The notes below the pieces were generated by a model that was given only the letters and a program-made list of their open reading frames with translations, was not told the origin of the DNA and searched no databases. Source: Bacteroidales bacterium (GTDB lineage Bacteria; Bacteroidota; Bacteroidia; Bacteroidales; Marinilabiliaceae). Taken from it: a DNA stretch of 64,000 nucleotides. Of this stretch, positions 48,147-56,392 are shown piece by piece. Both the position numbers and the translations under genes were made by a program. Location: positions 1-64,000 of the forward strand of contig JAFYCM010000089.1 in the NCBI GenBank assembly GCA_017539645.1. Reading direction: 5' to 3'. Each line of letters begins with the position of its first letter. Position 1 is the stretch's first letter.

Positions 48147-49043
48147 TTATTTATCTGCATACTGCTCTGCCATCTCACGAATCTCATTGGCTACAGTTTC
48201 GCGAAGAGACTGTGGTTCTAGCACCTTAACTTGATTGCCATAACGAAGAATTTCGTGTATGAACTCATAACCAGGGCAAAGTCGGTATTCAAAAACATTG
48301 TCTTCAAGTTCCTTCTGTGATGCATGCAACGGCAGATCGCGTATATACTTGGCTTGGCGCGCGGTAAACTGCAACTTGATAACCTCTTTCTTCGACTGCT
48401 CATAAATAATTACGCCGAAATAATCGTTGTAATATTCGGCTGCATTCCAATCTTTAGGCATTTCGAACTGTTTGTCGGTAATGGAAAGATTGAGAATGCG
48501 GTCCAGAGCATAGATATGTGGTGTTTCATGGATATAAGTCTGAGCAATCATATACCAGCGTTGACGAAATAGTTTTACACAATATGGTTGCACGTCAAAC
48601 GTGCGCTCTTGGTCATGCCAATAACTATGATACGTCATATTTATGGCGCGATTTTCTTTCATCGCTTCTATTATCAGCTGCAGAAATTCTTGCGACGACG
48701 GCACAGTTTCGAGTTGTATGCGGTCTTTCACTCGCTGACTATTTATAAGCATGTTGCCAACACTCATTGTGTTGTATATCCACGACTCGATGCTTCCATT
48801 TTTCAACTCATCGAAATATGGTATGTAGTAATAGTATTCGCCCTTGCGCTCGTTTTCGATGTCGAGATTGAAGATTTCGGCAATCTTCTCGCACCAATTA
48901 TCGAACGTGCGTTTGGGTAAATCATTACCACCGCTAAGTTCACTATTCACCCATTTTTGGTTGAGTTCGTCAAATGTGATGCGCTTTGACGTTATGATGG
49001 TGTTGATCACCCATACATATTTACGTATAATATCGTAGCCCAT
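48147..49043 (-). CDS. WYL-domain transcriptional regulator
   Basis: The 298-residue protein has an N-terminal winged-helix-like DNA-binding region (ITFDELNQKW and LPKRTFDNWCEKIAEIFN, about residues 22-60) and a WYL domain (RQRWYMIAQ and HIYALDRILNLS, about residues 160-190). WYL regulators bind ligands and control many anti-phage and stress loci. It is the last gene of a three-gene run (caspase-like, LRR, WYL) with a 28-nt gap to the LRR gene. Two identical-type 19-bp dyads upstream of neighbouring genes are candidate binding sites; that link is inference. Confidence 0.88.
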   Translation of the reverse strand: MGYDIIRKYVWVINTIITSKRITFDELNQKWVNSELSGGNDLPKRTFDNWCEKIAEIFNLDIENERKGEYYYYIPYFDELKNGSIESWIYNTMSVGNMLINSQRVKDRIQLETVPSSQEFLQLIIEAMKENRAINMTYHSYWHDQERTFDVQPYCVKLFRQRWYMIAQTYIHETPHIYALDRILNLSITDKQFEMPKDWNAAEYYNDYFGVIIYEQSKKEVIKLQFTARQAKYIRDLPLHASQKELEDNVFEYRLCPGYEFIHEILRYGNQVKVLEPQSLRETVANEIREMAEQYADK

Positions 49044-49071
49044 AGCTTTATAGTTCGTTATGCAAAAAATA

Positions 49072-50592
49072 TTACTTATCTAACAAACCATTCTCCTTGA
49101 TTATCGGATAGTTATAAATATTATTCTGCCCGTGGTCTTTCATTACATAGTAACCTTTGGTAGGGTCATCTCTAATGTCACCTTCCCCATCGTAGTCCAT
49201 TTCGTCATAATGCATTAATTCTGCAAGTTCAAATATGACGCCATCTTCAGTGTAATATGGTTTACTTACAAGGTCTGCATCGGATCCCAAATATTCACGT
49301 ATTGCTTTTGACCCCTCGTAACTATAGCTATACGGACGAATTTCGCAAGACGGTTGCTTGTCTTGCTCCTCTTGCTCGGCAATAAGCAGGTATACCTTTC
49401 TGCCTTTGGCATAATGACGGTGAGGGTTGTCAATAGTTATAGACTTCAGTTTATCGAAGTTCCCTCTTTCAAAAGCTTTATTGCTGAAAAATGACACTCT
49501 ATTGAATCGTATGCTCGTTAGGTTTTCGCAATTGTCGAAGGAGTATGGTGCCACAACGAAATGAGCATAGTCAGGCATATCATAAACAAATTCATTAGAG
49601 TCGATAACAAGGTCAGGATCGCACTTCTTTTGATCAACCATTATAAGGTATTTGTCTCCACACCATTCAAGATACTTAACGCCATCGTGTACAGAGATTT
49701 CACCCCATCTTTTCCCATTCCCCAAATTCAGCCAGTCGGGTGCCTCATGGTTAAGTCCGCAAAATGAGTTTGAAAAATCAATATTGACAAAACTGACATC
49801 TTTATCAAACGTCAAAGTTTTCATCGCTTCCTTTTTCGCCTCGTTTGCATCGAGGTCTATCCATAGTAAATAGATAGCATTGTCGTATACTATGTAATAT
49901 GGATTGTCCTTGTCAATCTCAATATGTTTCAGTTTATGGCAGTTGAAAAATAGCCCGTGAGAAATGTGGATAACATTCTTTGGTATGTAAAGGCTTTCAA
50001 GTTCGCGAGCTTCATAAAATGCGTTGCGCGTAATGCCAACTACTTCAACCTTTTTGCCATAGTAGTCGATAGACTCAGGAATCCTAACATCGCCGCTATA
50101 TGGCACTTTAGGAATGGTGACGTAAGCGCACATATATAAGGTATCAATCAGATACGACAGCTTTTTGTCTTCATACAACACAAAAAATTTTTCTTCTTCG
50201 AAGATTAGATGGTGCCAGAGACACACATTGCTAACTTCCCATAATTGCTCCACTGTGATGTCTTCGCTTCCGTCCATCAAATTCCAGCGGCTTGTTATGT
50301 CTTTCGGAATGCCCTGTTTGTCAACAATTACGCCTATCATCGATAATCCGTATTCATCTTTCGGATTTTTATTAGTCTCATACTTAGCGGCATCGAGCGT
50401 TTTGTAATCATCGGCAAGAAAAACATAGAATCTTGAGCCATCATCGGTTATTTCTGCTTTGAATGCCTCTTCGCAAATAAATACGCTCCAGTTTGATGCA
50501 TAATTGCGATATGGCTCGGTATCTTCCCACGACCACAATGGCACGACGTGGTAACTTTTGTGTTTGTCGGTGTTGTAAAATCTGTAACCCAT
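49072..50592 (-). CDS. Cytoplasmic leucine-rich-repeat (BspA-type) protein
   Basis: The 506-residue protein has no signal peptide. Residues about 170-245 contain BspA/LRR_5-type repeats: VRIPESIDYYGKKVEVVG, AFYEARELESLYIPKNV and FFNCHKLKHIEIDKDNP. A second set at about 345-395 includes PYSFDNCENLTSIRFN and NFDKLKSITIDNPH. The N-terminal 150 residues and acidic C-terminus are unfamiliar. BspA proteins are usually surface-exposed, so the lack of an export signal is unusual and suggests an intracellular recognition or scaffold role. It lies 25 nt after the caspase-like gene and 28 nt before the WYL regulator. Confidence 0.75.
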   Translation of the reverse strand: MGYRFYNTDKHKSYHVVPLWSWEDTEPYRNYASNWSVFICEEAFKAEITDDGSRFYVFLADDYKTLDAAKYETNKNPKDEYGLSMIGVIVDKQGIPKDITSRWNLMDGSEDITVEQLWEVSNVCLWHHLIFEEEKFFVLYEDKKLSYLIDTLYMCAYVTIPKVPYSGDVRIPESIDYYGKKVEVVGITRNAFYEARELESLYIPKNVIHISHGLFFNCHKLKHIEIDKDNPYYIVYDNAIYLLWIDLDANEAKKEAMKTLTFDKDVSFVNIDFSNSFCGLNHEAPDWLNLGNGKRWGEISVHDGVKYLEWCGDKYLIMVDQKKCDPDLVIDSNEFVYDMPDYAHFVVAPYSFDNCENLTSIRFNRVSFFSNKAFERGNFDKLKSITIDNPHRHYAKGRKVYLLIAEQEEQDKQPSCEIRPYSYSYEGSKAIREYLGSDADLVSKPYYTEDGVIFELAELMHYDEMDYDGEGDIRDDPTKGYYVMKDHGQNNIYNYPIIKENGLLDK

Positions 50593-50617
50593 AATATTGA
50601 AGTTTTCTTTTGTGTAA

Positions 50618-51151
50618 TTATTTCAAATACGAAAGTCCCATGTAATTATAGTCTACGAAGTCCTTCTCTTTGTGGCAATTTTCGTAGAGCAGTTGCGGCC
50701 ACTCGCTTAGAGGAATGTCGCTGCGTAGAAGTCTGTTTAGCGAGTCGAAAAAGATGAGGTTCTCTGCCTGAATATCAAGTTCGTCCGCTTCGTCGTAGCC
50801 TTCGCAAACGGCCTCGCCAAGATTTGTTATAAACATCGAAGAGAAAAATCCATGCAGCCCGTGTTTGTAAGCAAAGTCGCTTGCGTGGCACCAAAAACAA
50901 ATCATCTTCTTGTCTTTCAGAAGCGGCGCCATTCTGTCGTCAATCACAAGCTTTTCCCAACTAGGACCGAGGAGACCGCTCGGAGATCCGTGACCCGTGC
51001 ACAAAACTCGTTTGTCTCGGTTCGTTGCAAGCGTCAGAGCCACTTGCTCGCACGTCGGATTGTGAAGGTGGACCGAGATATTTTCCAAACCTTCATAGAT
51101 TTTAGCATTGTCTCGGGTGTCGTAGAAACTATCTACCGAAATTACTATCAT
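50618..51151 (-). CDS. Small caspase-like (His/Cys dyad) protein
   Basis: The 177-residue protein has a pattern resembling caspase/CHAT-fold peptidases: a strand ending in VLCTGHGSPSGL (His54) and, 34 residues later, MICFWCHASDFA (Cys88), followed by FFSSMFITNLGEAVCEGY. No close family is recognised, so peptidase activity is inferred from this His/Cys spacing alone. The frame extends to a TTG at 51238, but that would run through the dyad at 51211-51229. The ATG at 51151 begins with a beta-strand (MIVISVDSF) as expected. It is the first gene of the unit with the LRR and WYL genes. Confidence 0.6.
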   Translation of the reverse strand: MIVISVDSFYDTRDNAKIYEGLENISVHLHNPTCEQVALTLATNRDKRVLCTGHGSPSGLLGPSWEKLVIDDRMAPLLKDKKMICFWCHASDFAYKHGLHGFFSSMFITNLGEAVCEGYDEADELDIQAENLIFFDSLNRLLRSDIPLSEWPQLLYENCHKEKDFVDYNYMGLSYLK

Positions 51152-51210
51152 TTTTGTGCTGATTTTGGAAGTTGTACAACTGATTTCGACTACAAATAAT
51201 ACGAGTCCTA

Positions 51211-51229
51211 TACGCCAAATCATGGCGTA
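51211..51229. promoter_or_regulatory. 19-bp dyad operator, copy A
   Basis: TACGCCAAATCATGGCGTA: perfect 7-bp arms around a 5-bp centre, ending 60 nt upstream of the caspase-like start. It differs in one base from copy B at 52486. A near-consensus -7 box (TAATATTTG, minus strand) lies just upstream, so a bound repressor would block transcription. Confidence 0.75.
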
Positions 51230-51285
51230 AGCATGCAAATATTACATTTTTTATATCTCAGCGCAAAATTTTTTTAGGTACCTAT

Positions 51286-52080
51286 CTATATATGTGAGAT
51301 ATACACATCGTTGCCATTCCGTTGGACATCTACATAAATAGCCCCAGCGTAAATATCGGCAACTTGCTCTTTTGTAATCCCCAAATAATCTAGTTCATTT
51401 TGAAGCACCATATCGAAACCATCGTATGACGAGCACTTTGGTTTTCCGATTGGCTCTTCATCGGAAATTCTATTTCCATCTCTATCTACGATGCGGCCAT
51501 TGTTGGCATTCACAAAACAGATATAGAGAACTTTTGTTTTCACGCCTTGGTTGTTGAGCATTGCGGCGGTTGCCAATCGATTAGCAAATTGATAATATTT
51601 ACCAAGCCATTTCTCATTGACCTCCACACCGTATGGCCGCAACTCGTCTTGCATCAACATGAAAATGGCATTTCGGGATCTACCACCATGCTCACGATTC
51701 GACTCAAATTCTTCTGCATACGACTTAGCCTCAACCAAATAAACAACGTCGTTGCGCACAAAAACGGCATCCCAGAACTGCCACTCGTCAGGATTATTTA
51801 TACCATATTTATAATAGTGCAGGTTTGCCAATCTGTATTTTGAATCTACAACGCATTGCTTCAACCAGCCAAGCCCCGACAGCTCTTTGTCTCCAGTAAG
51901 TATTTGGTTGGATTCGTCATATTCGAAATCCAACCAATCGAAGCCTCCCAAACTGCCAAGCTTTTTATCGATGAGCGATTCTAAATACTTACGGTGACGA
52001 GCCATATATCGCATGAGATACCATTCGCTGCCATAGCAGTAGCCAATTTGAGCTACGTTTCTGATTTTTTTGTTTTTCAT
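51286..52080 (-). CDS. PD-(D/E)XK nuclease-like protein
   Basis: The 264-residue product shows the core of a PD-(D/E)XK nuclease: GSEWYLMRYM with Glu19, WDAVFV with Asp104, and YLVEAKSY with Glu117 and Lys119 about 13 residues later. Such folds occur in restriction enzymes and many defence effectors. The exact family is not recognised. The start is the ATG at 52080; a TTG at 52116 would overlap the preceding gene. It follows the SLOG gene by 11 nt, and the two share the operator at 52486. Confidence 0.72.
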   Translation of the reverse strand: MKNKKIRNVAQIGYCYGSEWYLMRYMARHRKYLESLIDKKLGSLGGFDWLDFEYDESNQILTGDKELSGLGWLKQCVVDSKYRLANLHYYKYGINNPDEWQFWDAVFVRNDVVYLVEAKSYAEEFESNREHGGRSRNAIFMLMQDELRPYGVEVNEKWLGKYYQFANRLATAAMLNNQGVKTKVLYICFVNANNGRIVDRDGNRISDEEPIGKPKCSSYDGFDMVLQNELDYLGITKEQVADIYAGAIYVDVQRNGNDVYISHI

Positions 52081-52091
52081 GATTTTTAGAT

Positions 52092-52439
52092 TTAATCTGA
52101 ATACTTGAATAAGCAAACTCTCTTTCCGAGATTTTTCGCCTTTTTGATAGAATCGAGAGTTCCTTTCGAAACCCCATCGTGGATCGCAAGAACCACATCT
52201 GAATGTTCAATTATCGTGGTGTTTCTCAGAATCGGAGCAGCTCTACCATACCTTTGGTAATCCGGTTTGAATTCGATGAGTGGAATTTTGTTTTCTCTTG
52301 CGTACTTGGCCGCCAAGCTGTCGATTCCTTTTGCACCGCCCGAGACGATAATTCCCGGTTTCAAATTGAAATGATTAATTGCCTCTGCAACGATTCCCTC
52401 TTTCGTAATAGAACGGGAACCAACAATCGCTAGTTTCAT
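52092..52439 (-). CDS. SLOG-fold (DUF2493/YspA-like) protein
   Basis: The 115-residue protein is a single Rossmann-like SLOG domain: KLAIVGSRSIT at the N-terminus, IIVSGGAKGIDSLAAKYA (about residues 30-47), PILRNTTIIEHSDVVLAI, and GVSKGTLDSIKKAK. SLOG proteins bind nucleotides or nucleotide-derived ligands. They are common beside nucleases and in mobile or defence loci, and DprA belongs to the same superfamily. As first gene of the unit with a PD-(D/E)XK protein, it may be a sensor or signal-binding partner (inference). Confidence 0.85.
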   Translation of the reverse strand: MKLAIVGSRSITKEGIVAEAINHFNLKPGIIVSGGAKGIDSLAAKYARENKIPLIEFKPDYQRYGRAAPILRNTTIIEHSDVVLAIHDGVSKGTLDSIKKAKNLGKRVCLFKYSD

Positions 52440-52485
52440 ACTCTATAAATGATTTTGATTTATGAGTACAAAACAATTGCGTAGC

Positions 52486-52504
52486 TACGCCAAATCGTGG
52501 CGTA
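52486..52504. promoter_or_regulatory. 19-bp dyad operator, copy B
   Basis: TACGCCAAATCGTGGCGTA: perfect 7-bp arms, 18 of 19 bases identical to copy A, ending 47 nt upstream of the SLOG start. On the minus strand a TATATTTT stretch directly precedes it, again placing the dyad at a likely promoter. Confidence 0.75.
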
Positions 52505-52521
52505 AAATATAAAGGAAATAC

Positions 52522-52553
52522 AAAAAAATGCACCTCACTTAGTGGTGGGGTGC
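52522..52553 (-). terminator. Terminator of the 52582 nuclease-like gene
   Basis: On the minus strand GCACCCCAC / GTGAGGTGC (one G-U pair) is followed by seven T residues. It separates this gene from the SLOG unit. Confidence 0.85.
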
Positions 52554-52581
52554 GTAAATGAATGATTTTGATTTTTGGTTA

Positions 52582-53508
52582 TTAGGCTGAGAATTGCATA
52601 TATCGTTTCTCCAAATAATCCTTTAGTTCTTTTAGATTATCTGGCGGCAACTTATTGAATAATTCTCGATACGTCATCCATCCTGGTTTATTAATACCAT
52701 ATTTTTTTGCGTTGTCGATAATCAATTTTTGGTATGCTTCATGATAAGCCTCATAATCTTCATGCTCATTAGAATATTTAGCATTCGGTTCAAATACAAG
52801 ATTGACGAACTCTATAACATCAATATTTTCATCGATACTATATTTTTTCTTGAAGTCGTTTAGAATATCAGAATCTTGCATATTCGCAATTCCAACCAAA
52901 TGTGTTATACCCTGCTTGAGTCCACCTCCATAAATGGGATATCTTCTTCTTTTAGTAGGCTTCATCGCATCAATTCCATCTTTGATATTGCTGATGAATT
53001 TATCCCAAGATTCTCCTTTATTACAATACCAATTTTGACTCTGCTTATACTTTTCACTTATATCAAACTTTCTATCGCCCCCATCTTCTGGTTCAAGGAA
53101 CTTAGATTCCACAAAAAGTAAATAGTTTTTTCCATCATTTCCTTTTCCCAACAACATTACATCAAGATTAGCATCTTTGCCTCTACATTTGATGGTTTTC
53201 AGTTGCACCTCAAAATCTATTCTATAGTATTTTACCATTACCTTAGAATCATTGACACCTTCGAGGTCCAAAGTATTCTGCTCATTTATCCAATGAAGAA
53301 AATTATAACAAAGCATAGATGATGATCGTACGCATTTAGCATGCTTTGTTAGTTCGTTACCATCACCGTTATTGTACATTTCAACAAATTTACTTTGCAT
53401 CTCCTTATTATACACATTGGATAAATAATCACGGAATTCTCCTTTCCCATTACAAGCTACATTGGACCAGGACTTCACTCCATTAAGCAGATCATCAATT
53501 AATTTCAT
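52582..53508 (-). CDS. PD-(D/E)XK restriction-endonuclease-like protein
   Basis: The 308-residue product carries a PD-(D/E)XK pattern: ANLDVMLLG with Asp116, and LLFVESKFLEP with Glu134 and Lys136. HAKCVRSSSMLCYNFLHWIN near residues 56-75 recalls the SSQ-x-x-x-N-F segment of the PGN_0703-type putative restriction endonucleases of Bacteroidota, which I take as a tentative family. The gene is strongly AT-rich (16 G/C in the 60 bases from 52801), unlike its neighbours, which suggests horizontal transfer. No methyltransferase partner is visible. It has its own terminator and lacks the 19-bp dyad. Confidence 0.7.
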   Translation of the reverse strand: MKLIDDLLNGVKSWSNVACNGKGEFRDYLSNVYNKEMQSKFVEMYNNGDGNELTKHAKCVRSSSMLCYNFLHWINEQNTLDLEGVNDSKVMVKYYRIDFEVQLKTIKCRGKDANLDVMLLGKGNDGKNYLLFVESKFLEPEDGGDRKFDISEKYKQSQNWYCNKGESWDKFISNIKDGIDAMKPTKRRRYPIYGGGLKQGITHLVGIANMQDSDILNDFKKKYSIDENIDVIEFVNLVFEPNAKYSNEHEDYEAYHEAYQKLIIDNAKKYGINKPGWMTYRELFNKLPPDNLKELKDYLEKRYMQFSA

Positions 53509-53554
53509 CGTTGGATATTTTAGTGGTTCAACAATAATTACTTACAAATTATTA

Positions 53555-53935
53555 TTACTTCATCGGCACGCCTGCCACCTGCGGATAATTGAGGTAGATC
53601 TCGTAGAACTTAACGAGTTCACGGTAGGTGAGGTGTATTTTGGTGGGCTGCATAAGGAATGCACGCACGTTTGCGTCGCCGCCGGTATGAAGATCGAGCA
53701 TCTGCAAACCTTTTATTTTGAGATAATAGTCGAGCAAATCTTCTTTCGAGAAACGGTTGGAAGTCAATTCGCACAATCCATCAATTACCTCTTGCTTCTG
53801 CGCTTCGCCCTCGGGAAATAGTATGACACAGAGCCGCTTAATAGCCTTTTGCTCCATTATAAAATCGTACAACACCTTGCCAATAAAGCCCATTGGCAGC
53901 AGCACCGAAACGAAGACTATAATTGAATAATTCAC
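53555..53935 (-). CDS. Small membrane-anchored protein, function unknown
   Basis: The 126-residue frame starts with GTG (an in-frame stop lies 15 nt upstream; the first internal ATG is residue 15, inside the hydrophobic helix). Residues 4-25 form one membrane helix (IIVFVSVLLPMGFIGKVLYDF). The soluble part is helical and charged (GLCELTSNRFSKEDLLDYYLKIKGLQ). No family is recognised. It follows the glycosyltransferase gene by 18 nt and is probably cotranscribed. Confidence 0.65.
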   Translation of the reverse strand: MNYSIIVFVSVLLPMGFIGKVLYDFIMEQKAIKRLCVILFPEGEAQKQEVIDGLCELTSNRFSKEDLLDYYLKIKGLQMLDLHTGGDANVRAFLMQPTKIHLTYRELVKFYEIYLNYPQVAGVPMK

Positions 53936-53953
53936 TTCCGTAAGTTTTTATGA

Positions 53954-54940
53954 CTACAAATCTCTGAGTTTCTTTTCGCAAAACAATACAAAATTCCGTT
54001 GTTCTACACTATCGAACCCCATCGCCTTGCATCTTTCTGCCAAATATTCTTGCTCTGCCTGCCCTGGCGTAGGCACGAGTATCGCTCGCCGACCAAGCAC
54101 CATCAAGTCCATGAGCGAGGAATAGCCCGAACGACAAATTATCGTACGCGCCGATTTTATGTACGATGCCATCTCCTCTGCCGTAGCACTGCCGATAATG
54201 GTTACGTTGCCGCGCTGCACTCTTGTCTCGGTCATCGTGCCATTCACTAACAAGAATCTGCGCTCCGATGCCGCTGCAACCGTCAAAATCTGCCGTTCGA
54301 AGTCGCTACGCTGCGGCTCTGGTCCTGAAATCATCGCCAGCACATCAACGTCGTCGCGCTCCCGTATATCAACCGCCGACAATCGCGATTGCATACCTAT
54401 ATATATGATATTACTCCGAACGAATTTGCTCACAGACAATCGCCCCGACAAACGCGCTTCGTCATCGGGAATCCAACACTCGTCGAACTGCGAAATCCAC
54501 TGCCCTATAATTCTACTTATAACAGTATTTACAAACTCTGAACTCCCGCGCCACGGCAACGGGCTGAGTTGATGCGTAATTATGCTCGATTTGCAATACG
54601 AACTACGCACGCCATAGCGATTGTCCGAGATTATTTCTTCGATATTATACCTACGTACGGTGCTCGCCGTTTGCCAACGCTCATACAATATATATAATAG
54701 AAATAGCGGCGTTTGTAGCATAATCATCAGCCACTGCGGCACATGTGACGAGAAGCGCGGCGAGAACGATTTCAGCGTTACGCACTCGAGTTCCGGAAAC
54801 TCCATCCGCAAAAGCCTCAGCGACAGCCCACTTCCAGCAATCACCACCTCGCAGCCCTCCGCCAGGCGTTTGCGAATAATCGGCACTAAGCGCGTTGCAT
54901 GCCCTAAGCCCCAATCCAATGGCGACACGAGTATTTTCAT
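53954..54940 (-). CDS. Glycosyltransferase (MurG/GT28-like, GT-B fold)
   Basis: The 328-residue protein begins MKILVSPLDWGLGHATR, the N-terminal glycine-rich start of GT-B enzymes that act on lipid or nucleotide sugars. It ends with a sugar-nucleotide-binding half (ARTIICRSGYSSLMDLMVLGRRAILVPTPGQ and EQEYLAERCKAMG). This resembles a conserved group of uncharacterised glycosyltransferases in Bacteroidota and archaea. Substrate unknown. The frame extends upstream, but the ATG at 54940 gives the natural start. A small membrane protein gene follows in the same unit. Confidence 0.85.
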   Translation of the reverse strand: MKILVSPLDWGLGHATRLVPIIRKRLAEGCEVVIAGSGLSLRLLRMEFPELECVTLKSFSPRFSSHVPQWLMIMLQTPLFLLYILYERWQTASTVRRYNIEEIISDNRYGVRSSYCKSSIITHQLSPLPWRGSSEFVNTVISRIIGQWISQFDECWIPDDEARLSGRLSVSKFVRSNIIYIGMQSRLSAVDIRERDDVDVLAMISGPEPQRSDFERQILTVAAASERRFLLVNGTMTETRVQRGNVTIIGSATAEEMASYIKSARTIICRSGYSSLMDLMVLGRRAILVPTPGQAEQEYLAERCKAMGFDSVEQRNFVLFCEKKLRDL

Positions 54941-55193
54941 ATTATGCATAACTACAGATAGCACGAAAATAATTGTCATACGCCAATGAAACGAATGAAA
55001 ATTCGCAATTCGTAGCTTTTATATTTATGTCAAGTACTCATTTTTTCTACAAAACGCAATTTCGCTCCATCTTTTTTCTAAACAATCTCATAAAAAGGCA
55101 ACACATTAGATTTTTATTCTACCACAAACAATTAGTCAAGATACCACGTACCAAATTACAACTGACATAGCAAACAAAAAGATGGTCATTCGC

Positions 55194-55201
55194 TAATTTT
55201 G
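55194..55201 (+). promoter_or_regulatory. -7 box of the metA promoter
   Basis: TAATTTTG matches the consensus, leaving a leader of about 20 nt before the ATG at 55227: too short for a SAM riboswitch. Confidence 0.4.
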
Positions 55202-55226
55202 CACAACCAAAAAGCAATAGACAAAT

Positions 55227-56132
55227 ATGCCAATTCGAATTCCCGACACTTTACCTGCTCGAAAGATTCTCGAAGGAGAAAACGTTTTTGTAATGAGCGA
55301 ATCTCGTGCCTTGTCGCAAGATATTCGTCCACTAAACATTCTGATTCTCAACCTTATGCCAGTAAAAGTCGTCACAGAGACGCAACTTTTGCGCGTACTT
55401 TCAAACACTCCGTTGCAAGTAAACGTGACACTGCTAAAGGTGAAATCACACACATCCAAAAACACGTCCGAAGAGCATCTCACAGCATTCTACAAGGATT
55501 TCGAAGACGTGCGCTCTCGTAAATACGACGGCATGATTATCACCGGTGCGCCAGTGGAGCAACTCGCCTACGAAGATGTAGATTACTGGAAAGAGCTCGT
55601 GGAGATTATGGATTGGAGCAAGCAAAACGTCACCAACACACTGCATATTTGTTGGGGCGCACAAGCTGGACTCTATCATCACTACGGCATTCAGAAATAT
55701 GCCACCGACATCAAGCAGTTTGGCCTTTTCAAACATACCGTGCTCGACACCCACGAGCCTCTCATGCGTGGTTTCGACGATGTATTTATAGCGCCACACT
55801 CGCGCCACACAACCATCCGCCGCGAAGACATTGAAGCTTGCAAAGGCTTACGTTTGCTCGCCGTATCCGACGAGGTCGGGCCGCACATAATTATCTCTGC
55901 CGACCAGAAGCAGATTTTCGTTGTCGGTCATGCCGAATACGACCGCAACACGCTCTCAGACGAATATCAGCGCGACATTGCTCTTGGGCTTACCATCAAC
56001 AAACCAGCGCACTATTTCCCAAACGACGATGCCAGCATTCTGCCTAACGTCATTTGGCGCGCGCATGCCCATCTGCTATACTCCAATTGGCTTAACTACT
56101 ATGTATATCAGGCTACACCATATATATTGTAG
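55227..56132 (+). CDS. metA: Homoserine O-acyltransferase (MetA family)
   Basis: MetA acylates homoserine at the entry to methionine synthesis. The 301-residue length is normal. Visible features are [15 protein letters not shown] at the start, [33 protein letters not shown], the nucleophile Cys in HICWGAQAG (about residue 142), [10 protein letters not shown] and the catalytic His/Glu in [10 protein letters not shown]. Whether the acyl donor is succinyl- or acetyl-CoA cannot be settled from motifs alone. It is monocistronic, with no riboswitch-sized leader. Confidence 0.95.
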   Translation: MPIRIPDTLPARKILEGENVFVMSESRALSQDIRPLNILILNLMPVKVVTETQLLRVLSNTPLQVNVTLLKVKSHTSKNTSEEHLTAFYKDFEDVRSRKYDGMIITGAPVEQLAYEDVDYWKELVEIMDWSKQNVTNTLHICWGAQAGLYHHYGIQKYATDIKQFGLFKHTVLDTHEPLMRGFDDVFIAPHSRHTTIRREDIEACKGLRLLAVSDEVGPHIIISADQKQIFVVGHAEYDRNTLSDEYQRDIALGLTINKPAHYFPNDDASILPNVIWRAHAHLLYSNWLNYYVYQATPYIL

Positions 56133-56161
56133 TTTTTATGTATAAAAAATATTAACAGCGC

Positions 56162-56191
56162 TTGCATTACAGAGAAAAACCTCTACTTTTG
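56162..56191 (+). promoter_or_regulatory. Promoter of the tRNA-Lys pair
   Basis: TTG at 56162-56164 and TACTTTTG at 56184-56191 are 19 nt apart, a very good match to the Bacteroidota consensus, 26 nt before the first tRNA. Confidence 0.6.
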
Positions 56192-56217
56192 CATCGCTTT
56201 TAGAGAAGCACTTCGGC

Positions 56218-56290
56218 GATTCAGTAGCTCAGCTGGTAGAGCACAACACTTTTAATGTTGGGGTCCTGGGTTCGAGCCCCAGCTGGATCA
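56218..56290 (+). tRNA. tRNA-Lys (TTT), first copy
   Basis: The cloverleaf is complete: acceptor GATTCAG/CTGGATC, D-arm AGCTCAGCTGGTAGAGC, anticodon loop CTTTTAA (anticodon TTT), T-arm CTGGG-TTCGAGC-CCCAG, discriminator A. CCA is not encoded. Confidence 0.96.
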
Positions 56291-56313
56291 CTCGGTAAAA
56301 ACCGACTTAGGGC

Positions 56314-56386
56314 GATTCGCTAGCTCAGCTGGTAGAGCACAACACTTTTAATGTTGGGGTCCTGGGTTCGAACCCCAGGCGGATCA
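56314..56386 (+). tRNA. tRNA-Lys (TTT), second copy
   Basis: Same structure as the first copy, 23 nt downstream. It differs by two compensating acceptor pairs (GATTCGC/GCGGATC) and one T-loop base. Both are presumably on one transcript. Confidence 0.96.
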
Positions 56387-56392
56387 CAAAGA

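Noticed and set aside
51152..51238. Upstream TTG start for the caspase-like gene
   Set aside because: It would code through the 19-bp dyad and add an unrelated hydrophobic stretch; the ATG at 51151 begins at the expected first strand.
54941..55226. SAM riboswitch upstream of metA
   Set aside because: A consensus -7 box leaves a leader of only about 20 nt, and I see no fitting paired structure.
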